Of a DNA stretch of 64,000 bases, positions 34,702-48,099 are shown piece by piece (the stretch's first letter is position 1; each line of letters opens with the position of its first letter). Position numbers and translations under genes: made by a program. The notes beneath the pieces were generated by a model. It had not been told where the DNA came from. It saw only the letters and a list, made by a program, of their open reading frames with translations, and made no database searches. The DNA lies in NCBI RefSeq assembly GCF_051020955.1, contig NW_027476357.1, forward strand, positions 1 to 64,000, given 5' to 3'. This DNA is from Megalopta genalis. Its lineage: Eukaryota; Arthropoda; Insecta; Hymenoptera; Halictidae.

Positions 34702-37700
34702 TTGATTCGCATGAATATTAAGGTGAACCATGTGTTTCGAATGAATGTGAAACTAAATCGTGTGTTTCGAATGGATTTGAAGCTAACACGTTTGTTTTGC
34801 ATGCAGTTGAAGCTGAATCATGTATATCCCAAGTATTTCAAGCTCAACCATTTGACTTCTATGGATTTGAAGCTAAGCCTTCTACTTCGCATTGATTTTA
34901 AGCTAAATCATGTGTTTCGCATTGATTTTAAGCTAACTCGTTTGTTTCACATGCAGTTGAAACTAAATCATGTATATCACAAGTATTTGAAGCTATACCA
35001 TTTGCTTCGCATGGATTTGAAGCTAAGCCTTCTACTTCGCATTGTTTTGAAGCTGAATCATGTGTTTCGCTTGGATTTGAAGATAACTCGTTTGTTTCAC
35101 ATGCACTTGAAGTTAAATCATATATATCACAAGTATTTGAAGCTAAACAAATTTGTTTCGTTTGGATTTGAAGCTAAGCCTTCTTTTTCGCATTGATTTT
35201 AAGCAAAATCATGTGTTTCGCATGGATTTGAAGCTGACACGTTTGTTTTGCATGCATTGGAAGCTAAATCATGTATATCACAAATATTTGAAGCAAAATC
35301 ATTCGATTCGCATGGATTTGAAGCTAATCCTTCTACTTCGCATTGATTTTAAGCTAAATCATTTGTTTCGCGTGGTTTTGAAGCCAACTCGTTTGTTTCG
35401 CATGCAGTTGAAGCTAAATCATGTATATCGCAAGTATTTGAAGCTACACCATTTGTTTCGCATGGATTTGAAGCTAAGCCTACTACTTCGCATTGATTTG
35501 AAGCTAAATCATGTGTTTCGCATGGATTTGGAGCTAACTCGTTTGTTTCTCATGCAGTTGAAGCTTAATCATGTATATCACAAGTATTTGAAGCTAAACC
35601 ATTTGTTTCGTATGGATTTGAAGCTAAGCCTTCTACTTCGCATTGATTTGAAGCTGAGTCATGTGTTTCGCTTGGATTTGAGGCTAACTCGTTTGTTTCG
35701 CGTGCAGTTGAAGCTAAATCATGTATATCACAAGTATTTTTTCAGCTAAACCTTTCGATTCGCAGGGATTTGAAGCTAAGCCTTCTACTTCGCATTGATT
35801 TTAATCTAAATCATGTGTTTCGCATTGATTTTAAGCTAACTCGTTTGTTTCACATGCAGTTGAAACTAAATCATGTATATCACAAGTATTTGTAGCTAAA
35901 CCATTTGATTCGCATGAATATTAAGGTGAACCATGTGTTTCGAATGAATGTGAAACTAAATCGTGTGTTTCGAATGGATTTGAAGCTAACACGTTTGTTT
36001 TGCATGCAGTTGAAGCTGAATCATGTATATCCCAAGTATTTCAAGCTGAACCATTTGACTTCTATGGATATGAAGCTAAGCCTTCTACTTCGCATTGATT
36101 TGGAGCTAAATCATGTGTCTCGCATGAATTTAAAGCTAACTCGTTTTTTTCGCCTGCATTTGAAGCTAAATCATGTATATCACAAATATTTGAAGCTAAA
36201 TCATTCGATTCGCATGGATTTGAAGCTAAGCCTTCTACTTCGAATTGATTTTAAGCTAAATCATGTGTTTCGCATGGATTTGAAGCTAACTCGTTTGTTT
36301 CACATGCAGTTGAAGCTAAATCATGTATATCACAAGTATTTGAAGCTATACCATTTGCTTCGCATGGATTTGGAGCTAAGCCTTCTACTTCGCATTGATT
36401 TGAAGCTGAATCATGTGTTTCGCTTGGATTTGAAGATAACTCGTTTGTTTCACATGCAGTTGAAGCTAAATCATGTATATCACAAATATTTGAAGCTGAA
36501 TCATTCGATTCACATGGATTTGAAGCTAAGCCTTCTACTTCGCATTGATTTTATGCTAAATCATGTGTTTCGCATGGATTTGAAGCTAACTCGTTTGTTT
36601 CACATGCAGTTGAAGTTAAATCATGTATATCACAAGTATTTGAAGCTATACCATTTGTTTCGCATGCAGTTGAAGCTAAATCATGTATATCACAAGTATT
36701 TGAAGCTAAACCATTTGTTTCGTTTGGATTTGAAGCTAAGCCTTCTACTTCGCATTGATTTGAAGCTGAATCATGTGTTTCGCTTGGATTTGAAGATAAC
36801 TCGTTTGTTTCGCATGCAGTTGAAGCTAAATCATGTATATCTCAAATATTTGAAGCTAAATCATTCGATTCGCAAGGATTTCAATCTAAGCCTTCTACTT
36901 CGCATTGATTTGAAGCTGAATCATGTGTTTCGCTTAGATTTGAAGCTAACTCGTTTGTTTCGCATGCAGTTGAAGCTAAATCATGTATGTCACAAGTATT
37001 TGTAGCTAAACCATTTGATTCGCATGAAAATTAAGGTGAACCATGTGTTTCGAAAGAATGTGAAACTAAATCGTGTGTTTCGAATGGATTTGAAGCTAAC
37101 ACGTTTGTTTTGCATGCAGTTGAAGCTGAATCATGTATATCCCAAGTATTTCAAGCTCAACCATTTGACTTCTATGGATTTGAAGCTAAGCTTTCTACTT
37201 CGCATTGATTTTAAGCTAAATCATGTGTTTCGCATTGATTTTAAGCTAACTCGTTTGTTTCACATGCAGTTGAAACTAAATCATGTATATCACAAGTATT
37301 TGAAGCTATACCATTTGCTTCGCATGGATTTGAAGCTAAGCCTTCTACTTCGCATTGTTTTGAAGCTGAATCATGTGTTTCGCTTGGATTTGAAGATAAC
37401 TCGTTTGTTTCACATGCACTTGAAGTTAAATCATATATATCACAAGTATTTGAAGCTAAACAAATTTGTTTCGTTTGGATTTGAAGCTAAGCCTTCTTTT
37501 TCGCATTGATTTTAAGCAAAATCATGTGTTTCGCATGGATTTGAAGCTGACACGTTTGTTTTGCATGCATTGGAAGCTAAATCATGTATATCACAAATAT
37601 TTGAAGCAAAATCATTCGATTCGCATGGATTTGAAGCTAATCCTTCTACTGCGCATTGATTTTAAGCTAAATCATTTGTTTCGCGTGGTTTTGAAGTTAA

Positions 37701-39145
37701 CTCGTTTGTTTCACATGCAGTTGAAGCTAAATCATGTATATCGCAAGTATTTGAAGCTATACCATTTGTTTCGCATGGATTTCGAGCTAAGCCTTCTACT
37801 TCGCATAGATTTGAAGTTAGATAATGTGTTTCGCATGGATATGAAGCCAACTCGTTTGTTTCGCATGCAGTTGAAGCTAAATCATGTATATCACAAGTAT
37901 TTGAAGCTAAACCATTTGTTTCTCATGGATTTGAAGCTAAAACATGTGTTACGCTTGAATTTGAAACTAACACGTTTGTTTCACATGCAGTTGAAGCTAA
38001 ATCATGTATATCACAAATATTTGAAGCTGAATCATTCGATTCACATGGATTTGAAGCTAAGCCTTCTACTTCGCATTGATTCTATGCTAAATCATGTGTT
38101 TCGCATGGATTTGAAGCTAACTCGTTTGTTTCACATGCAGTTGAAGCTAAATCAAATATATCACAAGTATTTGAAGCTATACCATTTGTTTCGCATGCGG
38201 TTAAAGCTAAATCATGTATGTCACCAGTATTTGTAGCTAAACCATTTGATTCGCATGAATATTAAGGTGAACCATGTGTTTCGAATGAATGTGAAACTAA
38301 ATCGTGTGTCCCGAATGGATTTGAAGCTGACACGTTTGTTTTGCATGCATTGGAAGCTAAATCATGTATATCACAAATATTTGAAGCAAAATCATTCGAT
38401 TCGCATGGATTTGAAGCTAATCCTTCTACTTCGCATTGATTTTAAGCTAAATCATTTGTTTCGCGTGGTTTTGAAGTTAACTCGTTTGTTTCACATGCAG
38501 TTGAAGCTAAATCATGTATATCGCAAGTATTTGAAGCTATACCATTTGTTTCGCATGGATTTGAAGCTAAGCCTTCTACTTCGCATTGATTTGAAGCTAA
38601 ATCATGTGTTTCGCTTGAGTTTGAAGTTAACACGTCTGTTTCACATGTAGTTGAAGCTAAATCATGTATATCACAGGTATTTGAATGTAAACCATTTGTT
38701 TCGCATGGATTTGAAGCTAAGCCTTCGACTTCGCATTGATTTGAAGCTGAATCATGTGTTTCGCATGGATATGAAGCCAACTCGTTTGTTTCGCATGCAG
38801 TTGAAGCTAAATCATGTATATCGCAAGTATTTGAAGCTACACCATTTGTTTCGCATGGATTTGAAGCTAAGCCTTCTACTTCGCATTGATTTTAAGCTAA
38901 ATCATGTGTTTCGCATGGATTTGAAGCTAACTCGTTTGTTTCAAATGCAGTTGAAGCTAAATCATGTATATCACAAGTATTTGAAGCTACACCATTTGTT
39001 TCGCATGGATTTGAAGCTAAGCCTTCTACTTCGCATTGATTTGAAGCTGAATCATGTGTTTCGCTTGGATTTGAAGCTATCTCGTTTGTTTCGCATGCAG
39101 TTGAAGCTAAATCATGTATGTCACAAGTATTTGTAGCTAAACCAT
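34702..39145. repeat. 4.5-kb composite unit, copy 3 (4444 bp)
   Basis: Four modules (1203, 1110, 1231, 900 bp). The first module lacks the same 150 bp as copy 2: cgcgtggttttgaagccaac joins directly near 35371. It carries the private change aagctttctac near 37192. Confidence 0.9.
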
Positions 39146-41040
39146 TTGATTCGCATGAATATTAAGGTGAACCATGTGTTTCGAATGAATGTGAAACTAA
39201 ATCGTGTGTTTCGAATGGATTTGAAGCTAACACGTTTGTTTTGCATGCAGTTGAAGCTGAATCATGTATATCCCAAGTATTTCAAGCTCAACCATTTGAC
39301 TTCTATGGATTTGAAGCTAAGCCTTCTACTTCGCATTGATTTTAAGCTAAATCATGTGTTTCGCATTGATTTTAAGCTAACTCGTTTGTTTCACATGCAG
39401 TTGAAACTAAATCATGTATATCACAAGTATTTGAAGCTATACCATTTGCTTCGCATGGATTTGAAGCTAAGCCTTCTACTTCGCATTGTTTTGAAGCTGA
39501 ATCATGTGTTTCGCTTGGATTTGAAGATAACTCGTTTGTTTCACATGCACTTGAAGTTAAATCATGTATATCACAATTATTTGAAGCTAAACAAATTTGT
39601 TTCGTTTGGATTTGAAGCTAAGCCTTCTACTTCGCATTGATTTTAAGCAAAATCATGTGTTTCGCATGGATTTGAAGCTGACACGTTTGTTTTGCATGCA
39701 TTGGAAGCTAAATCATGTATATCACAAATATTTGAAGCAAAATCATTCGATTCGCATGGATTTGAAGCTAATCCTTCTACTTCGCATTGATTTTAAGCTA
39801 AATCATTTGTTTCGCGTGGTTTTGAAGTTAACTCGTTTGTTTCACATGCAGTTGAAGCTAAATCATGTATATCGCAAGTATTTGAAGCTATACCATTTGT
39901 TTCGCATGGATTTCGAGCTAAGCCTTCTACTTCGCATAGATTTGAAGTTAGATAATGTGTTTCGCATGGATATGAAGCCAACTCGTTTGTTTCGCATGCA
40001 GTTGAAGCTAAATCATGTATATCGCAAGTATTTGAAGCTACACCATTTGTTTCGCATGGATTTGAAGCTAAGCCTACTACTTCGCATTGATTTGAAGCTA
40101 AATCATGTGTTTCGCATGGATTTGGAGCTAACTCGTTTGTTTCTCATGCAGTTGAAGCTTAATCATGTATATCACAAGTATTTGAAGCTAAACCATTTGT
40201 TTCGTATGGATTTGAAGCTAAGCCTTCTACTTCGCATTGATTTGAAGCTGAGTCATGTGTTTCGCTTGGATTTGAGGCTAACTCGTTTGTTTCGCGTGCA
40301 GTTGAAGCTAAATCATGTATATCACAAGTATTTTTTCAGCTAAACCTTTCGATTCGCAGGGATTTGAAGCTAAGCCTTCTACTTCGCATTGATTTTAATC
40401 TAAATCATGTGTTTCGCATTGATTTTAAGCTAACTCGTTTGTTTCACATGCAGTTGAAACTAAATCATGTATATCACAAGTATTTGTAGCTAAACCATTT
40501 GATTCGCATGAATATTAAGGTGAACCATGTGTTTCGAATGAATGTGAAACTAAATCGTGTGTTTCGAATGGATTTGAAGCTAACACGTTTGTTTTGCATG
40601 CAGTTGAAGCTGAATCATGTATATCCCAAGTATTTCAAGCTGAACCATTTGACTTCTATGGATATGAAGCTAAGCCTTCTACTTCGCATTGATTTGGAGC
40701 TAAATCATGTGTCTCGCATGAATTTAAAGCTAACTCGTTTTTTTCGCCTGCATTTGAAGCTAAATCATGTATATCACAAATATTTGAAGCTAAATCATTC
40801 GATTCGCATGGATTTGAAGCTAAGCCTTCTACTTCGAATTGATTTTAAGCTAAATCATGTGTTTCGCATGGATTTGAAGCTAAGCCTTCTACTTCGAATT
40901 GATTTTAAGCTAAATCATGTGTTTCGCATGGATTTGAAGCTAACTCGTTTGTTTCACATGCAGTTGAAGCTAAATCATGTATATCACAAGTATTTGAAGC
41001 TATACCATTTGCTTCGCATGGATTTGGAGCTAAGCCTTCT
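39146..41040. repeat. 4.5-kb composite unit, copy 4 (partial)
   Basis: First module is the 1353-bp long form, as in copy 1. The second begins at 40499, contains a private 60-bp duplication, and leaves the copy pattern near 41040, where it joins sequence resembling the start of the fourth module's gcttgagtttgaagttaac monomer. Confidence 0.85.
40803..40922. repeat. Exact tandem duplication of 60 bp
   Basis: Bases 40803-40862 and 40863-40922 are identical (two monomers with ctacttcgaattgattttaa). Copies 1 and 3 of the composite unit have this only once, so the event is private to copy 4. Confidence 0.9.
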
Positions 41041-43479
41041 ACTTCGCATTGATTTGAAGCTAAATCATGTGTTTCGCTTGAGTTTGAAGTTAACACGTCT
41101 GTTTCACATGTAGTTGAAGCTAAATCATGTATATCACAGGTATTTGAATGTAAACCATTTGTTTCGCATGGATTTGAAGCTAAGCTTTCTACTGCGCATT
41201 GATTTGACGCTCAATCATGTGTTTCGCTTGGATTTGAAGCTAACTCGTTTGTTTCGCATGCAGTTGAAGCTAAATCATGTATGTCACAAGTATTTGTAGC
41301 TAAACCATTTGATTCGCACGAATATTAAGGTGAACCATGTGTTTCGAATGAATGTGAAACTAAATCGTGTGTTTCGAATGGATTTGAAGCTAACACGTTT
41401 GTTTTGCATGCAGTTGAAGCTGAATCATGAATATCACAAGTATTTCAAGCTGAACCATTTGACTTCTATGGATTTGAAGTTAAGCTTTCTACTTCGCATT
41501 GATTTGACGCTCAATCATGTGTTTCGCTTGGATTTGAAGCTAACTCGTTTGTTTCGCATGCAGTTGAAGCTAAATCATGTATCTCACAAGTATTTGTAGC
41601 TAAACCATTTGATTCGCATGAATATTAAGGTGAACCATGTGTTTCGAATGAATGTGAAACTAAATCGTGTGTTTCGAATGGATTTGAAGCTAACACGTTT
41701 GTTTTGCATGCAGTTGAAGCTGAATCATGTATATCACAAGTATTTGTAGCTAAACCATTTGATTCGCATGAATATTAAGGTGAACCATGTATTTCGAATG
41801 AATGTGAAACTAAATCGTGTGTTTCGAATGGATTTGAAGCTAACACGTTTGTTTTGCATGCTGTTGAAGCTATATCCCTTATATTTGCAAGCATTTGAAG
41901 CCAAATCATACCTTTTTCATGGTTCTGAAGCTAGGCCTTCTACTTCGCATTGATTTGAAGTTAAATCATGTGTTTCCTTCGAGTGTGAAGCTAAATCGTT
42001 TGTTTCGCGTGCAGTTGATGCTGAATCATGTATATCACAAGTATTTGAAGCTAAACCATTTGTTTCTCATGGATTTGATGCTAAAACATGTGTTACGCTT
42101 GAATTTGAAACTAACACGTTTGTTTCACATGCAGTTGAAGCTAAATCATGTATATCACAAATATTTGAAGCTGAATCATTCGATTCACATGGATTTGAAG
42201 CTAAGCCTTCTACTTCGCATTGATTTTATGCTAAATCATGTGTTTCGCATGGATTTGAAGCTAACTCGTTTGTTTCACATGCAGTTGAAGCTAAATCAAG
42301 TATATCACAAGTATTTGAAGCTATACCATTTGTTTCGCATGCGGTTAAAGCTAAATCATGTATGTCACCAGTATTTGTAGCTAAACCATTTGATTCGCAT
42401 GAATATTAAGGTGAACCATGTGTTTCGAATGAATGTGAAACTAAATCGTGTGTCCCGAATGGATTTGAAGCTGACACGTTTGTTTTGCATGCATTGGAAG
42501 CTAAATCATGTATATCACAAATATTTGAAGCAAAATCATTCGATTCGCATGGATTTGAAGCTAATCCTTCTACTTCGAATTGATTATAAGATAAATCATT
42601 TGTTTCGCGTGGTTTTGAAGTTAACTCGTTTGTTTCACATGCAGTTGAAGTTAAATCATGTATATCACAAGTATTTGAAGCGAAACCATTTGTTTCGTTT
42701 GGATTTGAAGCTAAGCCTTCTACTTCGCATTGATTTGAAGCTAAATCATGTGTTTCGCTTGAGTTTGAAGTTAACACGTCTGTTTCACATGTAGTTGAAG
42801 CTAAATCATGTATATCACAGGTATTTGAATGTAAACCATTTGTTTCGCATGGATTTGAAGCTAAGCCTTCGACTTCGCATTGATTTGAAGCTGAATCATG
42901 TGTTTCGCATGGATTTGAAGCTAACTCGTTTGTTTCAAATGCAGTTGAAGCTAATTCATGTATAAAACTAGTATTTGAAGCTAAACCATTTGTTTGGCGT
43001 GGATTTCGAGCTAAGCCTTCTACTTCGCATAGATTTGAAGTTAGATAATGTGTTTCGCATGGATATGAAGCCAACTCGATTGTTTCGCATGCAGTTGAAG
43101 CTAAATCATGTATATCGCAAGTATTTGAAGCTACACCATTTGTTTCGCATGGATTTGAAGCTAAGCCTTCTACTTCGCATTGATTTTAAGCTAAATCATG
43201 TGTTTCGCATGGATTTGAAGCTAACTCGTTTGTTTCAAATGCAGTTGAAGCTAAATCATGTATATCACAAGTATTTGAAGCTACACCATTTGTTTCGCAT
43301 GGATTTGAAGCTAAGCCTTCTACTTCGCATTGATTTGAAGCTGAGTCATGTGTTTCGCTTGGATTTGCAGATAACTCGTTTGTTTCGCATGCAGTTGAAG
43401 CTAAATCATGTATATCTCAAATATTTGAAGCTAAATCATTCGATTCGCAAGGATTTGAATCTAAGCCTTCTACTTCGCA

Positions 43480-44360
43480 TTGATTTGAAGCTGAATCATG
43501 TGTTTCGCTTGCATTTGAAGCTAGCTCGTTTGTTTCGCATGCAGTTGAAGCTAAATCATGTATATCACAAGTATTGGAAGCTATACCATTTGTTTCGCAT
43601 TGATTTGAAGCTAAGCCTTCTACTTCGCATTGATTTGGGGCTGAATCATGTGTTTCGCTTGGATTTGAAGATAACTCGTTTGTTTCGCATGCAGTTGAAG
43701 TTAAATCATGTATATCACAAGTATTTGAAGCTAAACCATTTGTTTCGTTTGGATTTGAAGCTAAGCCTTCTACTTCGCATTGATTTGAAGCTAAATCATG
43801 TGTTTCGCTTGAGTTTGAAGTTAACACGTCTGTTTCACATGTAGTTGAAGCTAAATCATGTATATCACAGGTATTTGAATGTAAACCATTTGTTTCGCAT
43901 GGATTTGAAGCTAAGCCTTCTACTTCGCATCGATTTGAAGCTGAATCATGTGTTTCGCTTGGATTTGAAGCTAACTCGTTTGTTTCGCATGCAGTTGAAG
44001 CTAAATCATGTATGTCACAAGTATTTGTAGCTAAACCATTTGATTCGCATGAATATTAAGGTGAACTATGTTTTTCGAATGAATGTGAAACTAAATGGTG
44101 TGTTTCGAATGGATTTGAAGCTAACACGTTTGTTTTGCACGCTGTTGAAGCTGAATCATGTATATCACAAGTATTTGAAGCTGAACCATTTGACTTCTAT
44201 GGATTTGAAGCTAAGCCTTCTACTTCGCATTGATTTGGAGCTAAATCATGTGTCTCGCATGAATTTAAAGCTAACTCGTTTTTTTCGCCTACATTTGAAG
44301 CTAAATCATGTATATCTCAAATATTTGAAGCTAAATCATTCGATTCGCATGGATTTGAAG
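43480..44360. repeat. Segment W, copy 1
   Basis: Matches 48100-48980 at a constant offset of 4620 bp (154 monomers), including the rare variants gatttggggctgaatc, gcatcgatttgaagctg and the T3 marker ggtgaactatgt with aaatggtgtgtttcg. Confidence 0.82.
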
Positions 44361-45179
44361 CTAAGCCTTCTACTTCGCATTGATTTGGAGCTGAATCATT
44401 TGTTTCGCTTGGATTTGAAGATAACTCGTTTGTTTCGCATGCAGTTGAAGTTAAATCATGTATATCACAAGTATTTGAAGCTAAACCATTTGTTTCGTTT
44501 GGATTTGAAGCTAAGCCTTCTACTTCGCATTGATTGGAAGCTAAATCATGTGTTTCGCTTGAGTTTGAAGTTAACACGTCTGTTTCACATGTAGTTGAAG
44601 TTAAATCATGTATATCACAGGTATTTGAATGTAAACCATTTGTTTCGCATGGATTTGAAGCTAAGCCTTCTACTTCGCATTGATTTGAAGCTGAATCATG
44701 TGTTTCGTTTGGATTAGAAGCTAACTCGTTTGTTTCGCATGCAGTTGAAGCTAAATCATGTATATCACAAGTATTGGAAGCTATACCATTTGTTTCGCAT
44801 TGATTTGAAGCTAAGCCTTCTACTTCGCATTGATTTGGGGCTGAATCATGTGTTCCGCTTGGATTTGAAGATAACTCGTTTGTTTCGCATGCAGTTGAAG
44901 TTGAATCATGTATATCACAAGTATTTGAAGCTAAACCATTTCTTTCGTTTGGATTTGAAGCTAAGCCTTCTACTTCGCATTGATTTGAAGCTAAATCATG
45001 TGTTTCGCTTGAGTTTGAAGTTAACACGTCTGTTTCACATGTAGTTGAAGCTAAATCATGTATATCACAGGTATTTGAATGTAAACCATTTGTTTCGCAT
45101 GTATTTGAAGCTAAGCCTTCTACTTCGCATTGATTTGAAGCTGAATCATGTGTTTCGTTTGGATTAGAAGCTAACTCGT

Positions 45180-47180
45180 TTGTATCACATGCAGTTGAAG
45201 CTAAATCATGTATATCACAGGTATTTGAAGCATAACCATTTGTTTCGCATGGATTTGATGCTAAGCTTTCTACTTCGCATTGATTTGACGCTCAATCATG
45301 TGTTTCGCTTGGATTTGAAGCTAACTCGTTTGTTTCGCATGCAGTTGAAGCTGAATCATGTATATCACAAGTATTTCAAGCTGAACCATTTGACTTCTAT
45401 GGATTTGAAGCTAAGCCTTCTACTTCGCATTGATTTGGAGCTAAATCATGTGTCTCGCATGGATTTGAAGCTAACTCGTTTGTTTCACATGCAGTTGAAG
45501 CTAAATCATGTATATCACAAGTATTTGAAGCTATACCAATCGCTTCGCATGGATTTGAAGCTAAGCCTTCTACTTCGCATTGATTTGAAGCTGAATCATG
45601 TGCTTCGCTTGAATTTGAAGCTAACTAGTTTTTTTCGCCTGCATTTGAAGTTAAATCATGTATATCACAAATATTCGAAGCTAAATCATTCGATTCGCAT
45701 GGATTTGAAGCTAAGCCTTCTACTTCGCATTGATTTTAAGCTAAATCATTTGTTTCGCATGGATTTGAAGCTAACTCGTTTGTTTCACATGCAGTTGAAG
45801 CTAAATCCTGTATATCACAAGTATTTGAAGCTATACCATTTGTTTCGCATGGATTTGAAGCTAAGCCTTCTACTTCGCATTGATTTGAAGCTGAATCATG
45901 TGTTTCGCTTGGATTTGAAGATAACTCGTTTGTTTCACATGCAGTTGAAGTTAAATCATGTATATCACAAGTATTTGAAGCTAAACCATTTGTTTCGTTT
46001 GGATTTGAAGCTAAGCCTTCTACTTCGCATTGATTTGAAGCTGAATCATGTGTTTCGCTTGGATTTGAAGATAACTCGTTTGTTTCGCATGCAGTTGAAG
46101 CTAAATCATGTATATCACAAATATTTGAAGCTGAATCATTCGATTCACATGGATTTGAAGCTAAGCCTTCTACTTCGCATTGATTTTATGCTAAATCATG
46201 TGTTTCGCATGGATTTGAAGCTAACTCGTTTGTTTCACATGCAGTTGAAGCTAAATCATGTATATCACAAGTATTTGAAGCTATACCATTTGCATCGCAT
46301 GGATTTGGAGCTAAGCCTTCTACTTCGCATTGATTTGAAGCTGAATCATGTGTTTCGCTTGGATTTGAAGATAACTCGTTTGTTTCACATGCAGTTGAAG
46401 TTAACTCATGTATATCGCAAGTATTTGAAGCTAAACCATTTGTTTCGTTTGGATTTGAACCTAAGCCTTCTACTTCCCATTGATTTGAAGCTGAATCATG
46501 TGTTTCGCTTGGATTTGAAGATAACTCGTTTGTTTCGCATGCAGTTGAAGCTAAATCATGTATATCACAAATATTTGAAGCTGAATCATTCGATTCACAT
46601 GGATTTGAAGCTAAGCCTTCTACTTCGCATTGATTTGAAGCTGAATCATGTGTTTCGCTTGGATTTGCAGATAACTCGTTTGGTTCGCATGCAGTTGAAG
46701 CTAAATCATGTATATCTCAAATATTTGAAGCTAAATCATTCGATTCGCAAGGATTTGAATCTAAGCCTTCTACTTCGCATTGATTTGAAGCTGAATCATG
46801 TGTTTCGCTTGCATTTGAAGCTAACTCGTTTGTTTCGCATGCAGTTGAAGCTAAATCATGTATATCACAAGTATTGGAAGCTATACCATTTGTTTTGCAT
46901 TGATTTGAAGCTAAGCCTACTACTTCGCATTGATTTGGGGCTGAATCATGTGTTTCGCTTGGATTTGAAGATAAGTCGTTTGTTTCGCATGCAGTTGAAG
47001 CTAAATCATGTATATCTCAAATATTTGAAGCTAAATCATTCGATTCGCAAGGATTTGAATCTAAGCCTTCTACTTCGCATTGATTTGAAGCTGAATCATG
47101 TGTTTCGCTTAGATTTGAAGCTAACTCGTTTGTTTCGCATGCAGTTGAAGCTAAATCATGTATGTCACAAGTATTTGTAG
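45180..47180 (+). other. Longest open frame, 666 codons (repeat translation)
   Basis: A 2-kb frame of 66 successive decapeptides (LKLNHVFRLD, LKITRLFRMQ, LKLNHVYHKY, LKLNHLFRMD, LKLSLLLRID types) ends at TTG TAG just before the marker at 47190. It is the longest because this is one of the longest marker-free stretches, and markers are what usually bring the stop. The consensus peptide is strongly basic, with alternating Leu and Lys/Asn/His, and lacks Ala, Gly, Pro, Trp and Glu. I see no signal peptide, known domain or unique 5' region. Coding is not supported, but this would be the frame to test. Confidence 0.15.
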
Positions 47181-48099
47181 CTAAACCATTTGATTCGCAT
47201 GAATATTAAGGTGAACCATGTGTTTCGAATGAATGTGAAACTAAATCGTGTGTTTCGAATGGATTTGAAGCTAACACGTTTGTTTTGCATGCAGTTGAAG
47301 CTGAATCATGTATATCACAAGTATTTGAAGCTGAACCATTTGACTTCTATGGATTTGAAGCTAAGCCTTCTACTTCGCATTGATTTGGAGCTAAATCATG
47401 TGTCTCGCATGAATTTAAAGCTAACTCGTTTTTTTCGCCTACATTTGAAGCTAAATCATGTATATCTCAAATATTTGAAGCTAAATCATTCGATTCGCAT
47501 GGATTTGAAGCTAAGCCTTCTACTTCGCATTGATTTGGAGCTGAATCATGTGTTTCGCTTGGATTTGAAGATAACTCGTTTGTTTCGCATGCAGTTGAAG
47601 TTCAATCATGTATATCACAAGTATTTGAAGCTAAACCATTTGTTTCGTTTGGATTTGAAGCTAAGCCTTCTACTTCGCATTGATTTGAAGCTAAATCATG
47701 TGTTTCGCTTGAGTTTGAAGTTAACACGTCTGTTTCACATGTAGTTGAAGTTAAATCATGTATATCACAGGTATTTGAATGTAAACCATTTGTTTCGCAG
47801 GGATTTGAAGCTAATCCTTCTACTTCGCATTGATTTGAAGTTAAATCATGTGTTTCCTTCGAGTGTGAAGCTAAATCGTTTGTTTCGCGTGCAGTTGATG
47901 CTGAATCATGTATATCACAAGTATTTGAAGCTAAACCATTTGTTTCTCATGGATTTGAAGCTAAAACATGTGTTACGCTTGAATTTGAAACTAACACGTT
48001 TGTTTCGCATGCAGTTGAAGATAAATCATGTATGTCACAAGTATTTGAAGCTGAAACATTCGATTCGCCTGGATTTGAAGCTAAGCCTAATACTTCGCA

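Larger units (their letters stand above)
26414..41040. repeat. Composite higher-order repeat of 4.4-4.6 kb, about 3.4 copies
   Basis: Marker starts at 26414, 27767, 28877, 30108 | 31008, 32571, 33802 | 34702, 35905, 37015, 38246 | 39146, 40499 define modules of 1353, 1110, 1231, 900 | 1563, 1231, 900 | 1203, 1110, 1231, 900 | 1353 and a partial. Offsets between corresponding markers are constant at 3694, 4444 and 8138 bp. The copies are nearly identical: for example the 1231-bp module at 28877 and its copy 8138 bp away differ at one site I could find, near 37192 (aagctttctac against aagccttctac). This is a recent amplification of a segment containing four marker-headed modules. Confidence 0.92.
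41041..47189. repeat. Transition domain with clustered markers
   Basis: Markers start at 41309, 41609, 41759, 42390 and 44040, then none for 3150 bp. The three closest markers are 300 and 150 bp apart, the tightest in the window. A T2-type monomer series (tatatcccttatatttgcaa) occurs once, around 41870. The region shares pieces with both neighbours: 42100-42600 resembles the 29.8-30.3 kb part of the composite repeat, and 43480-44360 recurs at 48100-48980. No gene is present. Confidence 0.88.

Noticed and set aside
41861..41940. Retrotransposon or foreign insertion at the tatatcccttatatttgc segment
   Set aside because: The flanking and internal sequence still fit the 30-bp monomer with one extra base. 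It is a divergent monomer, not an insertion of foreign DNA.
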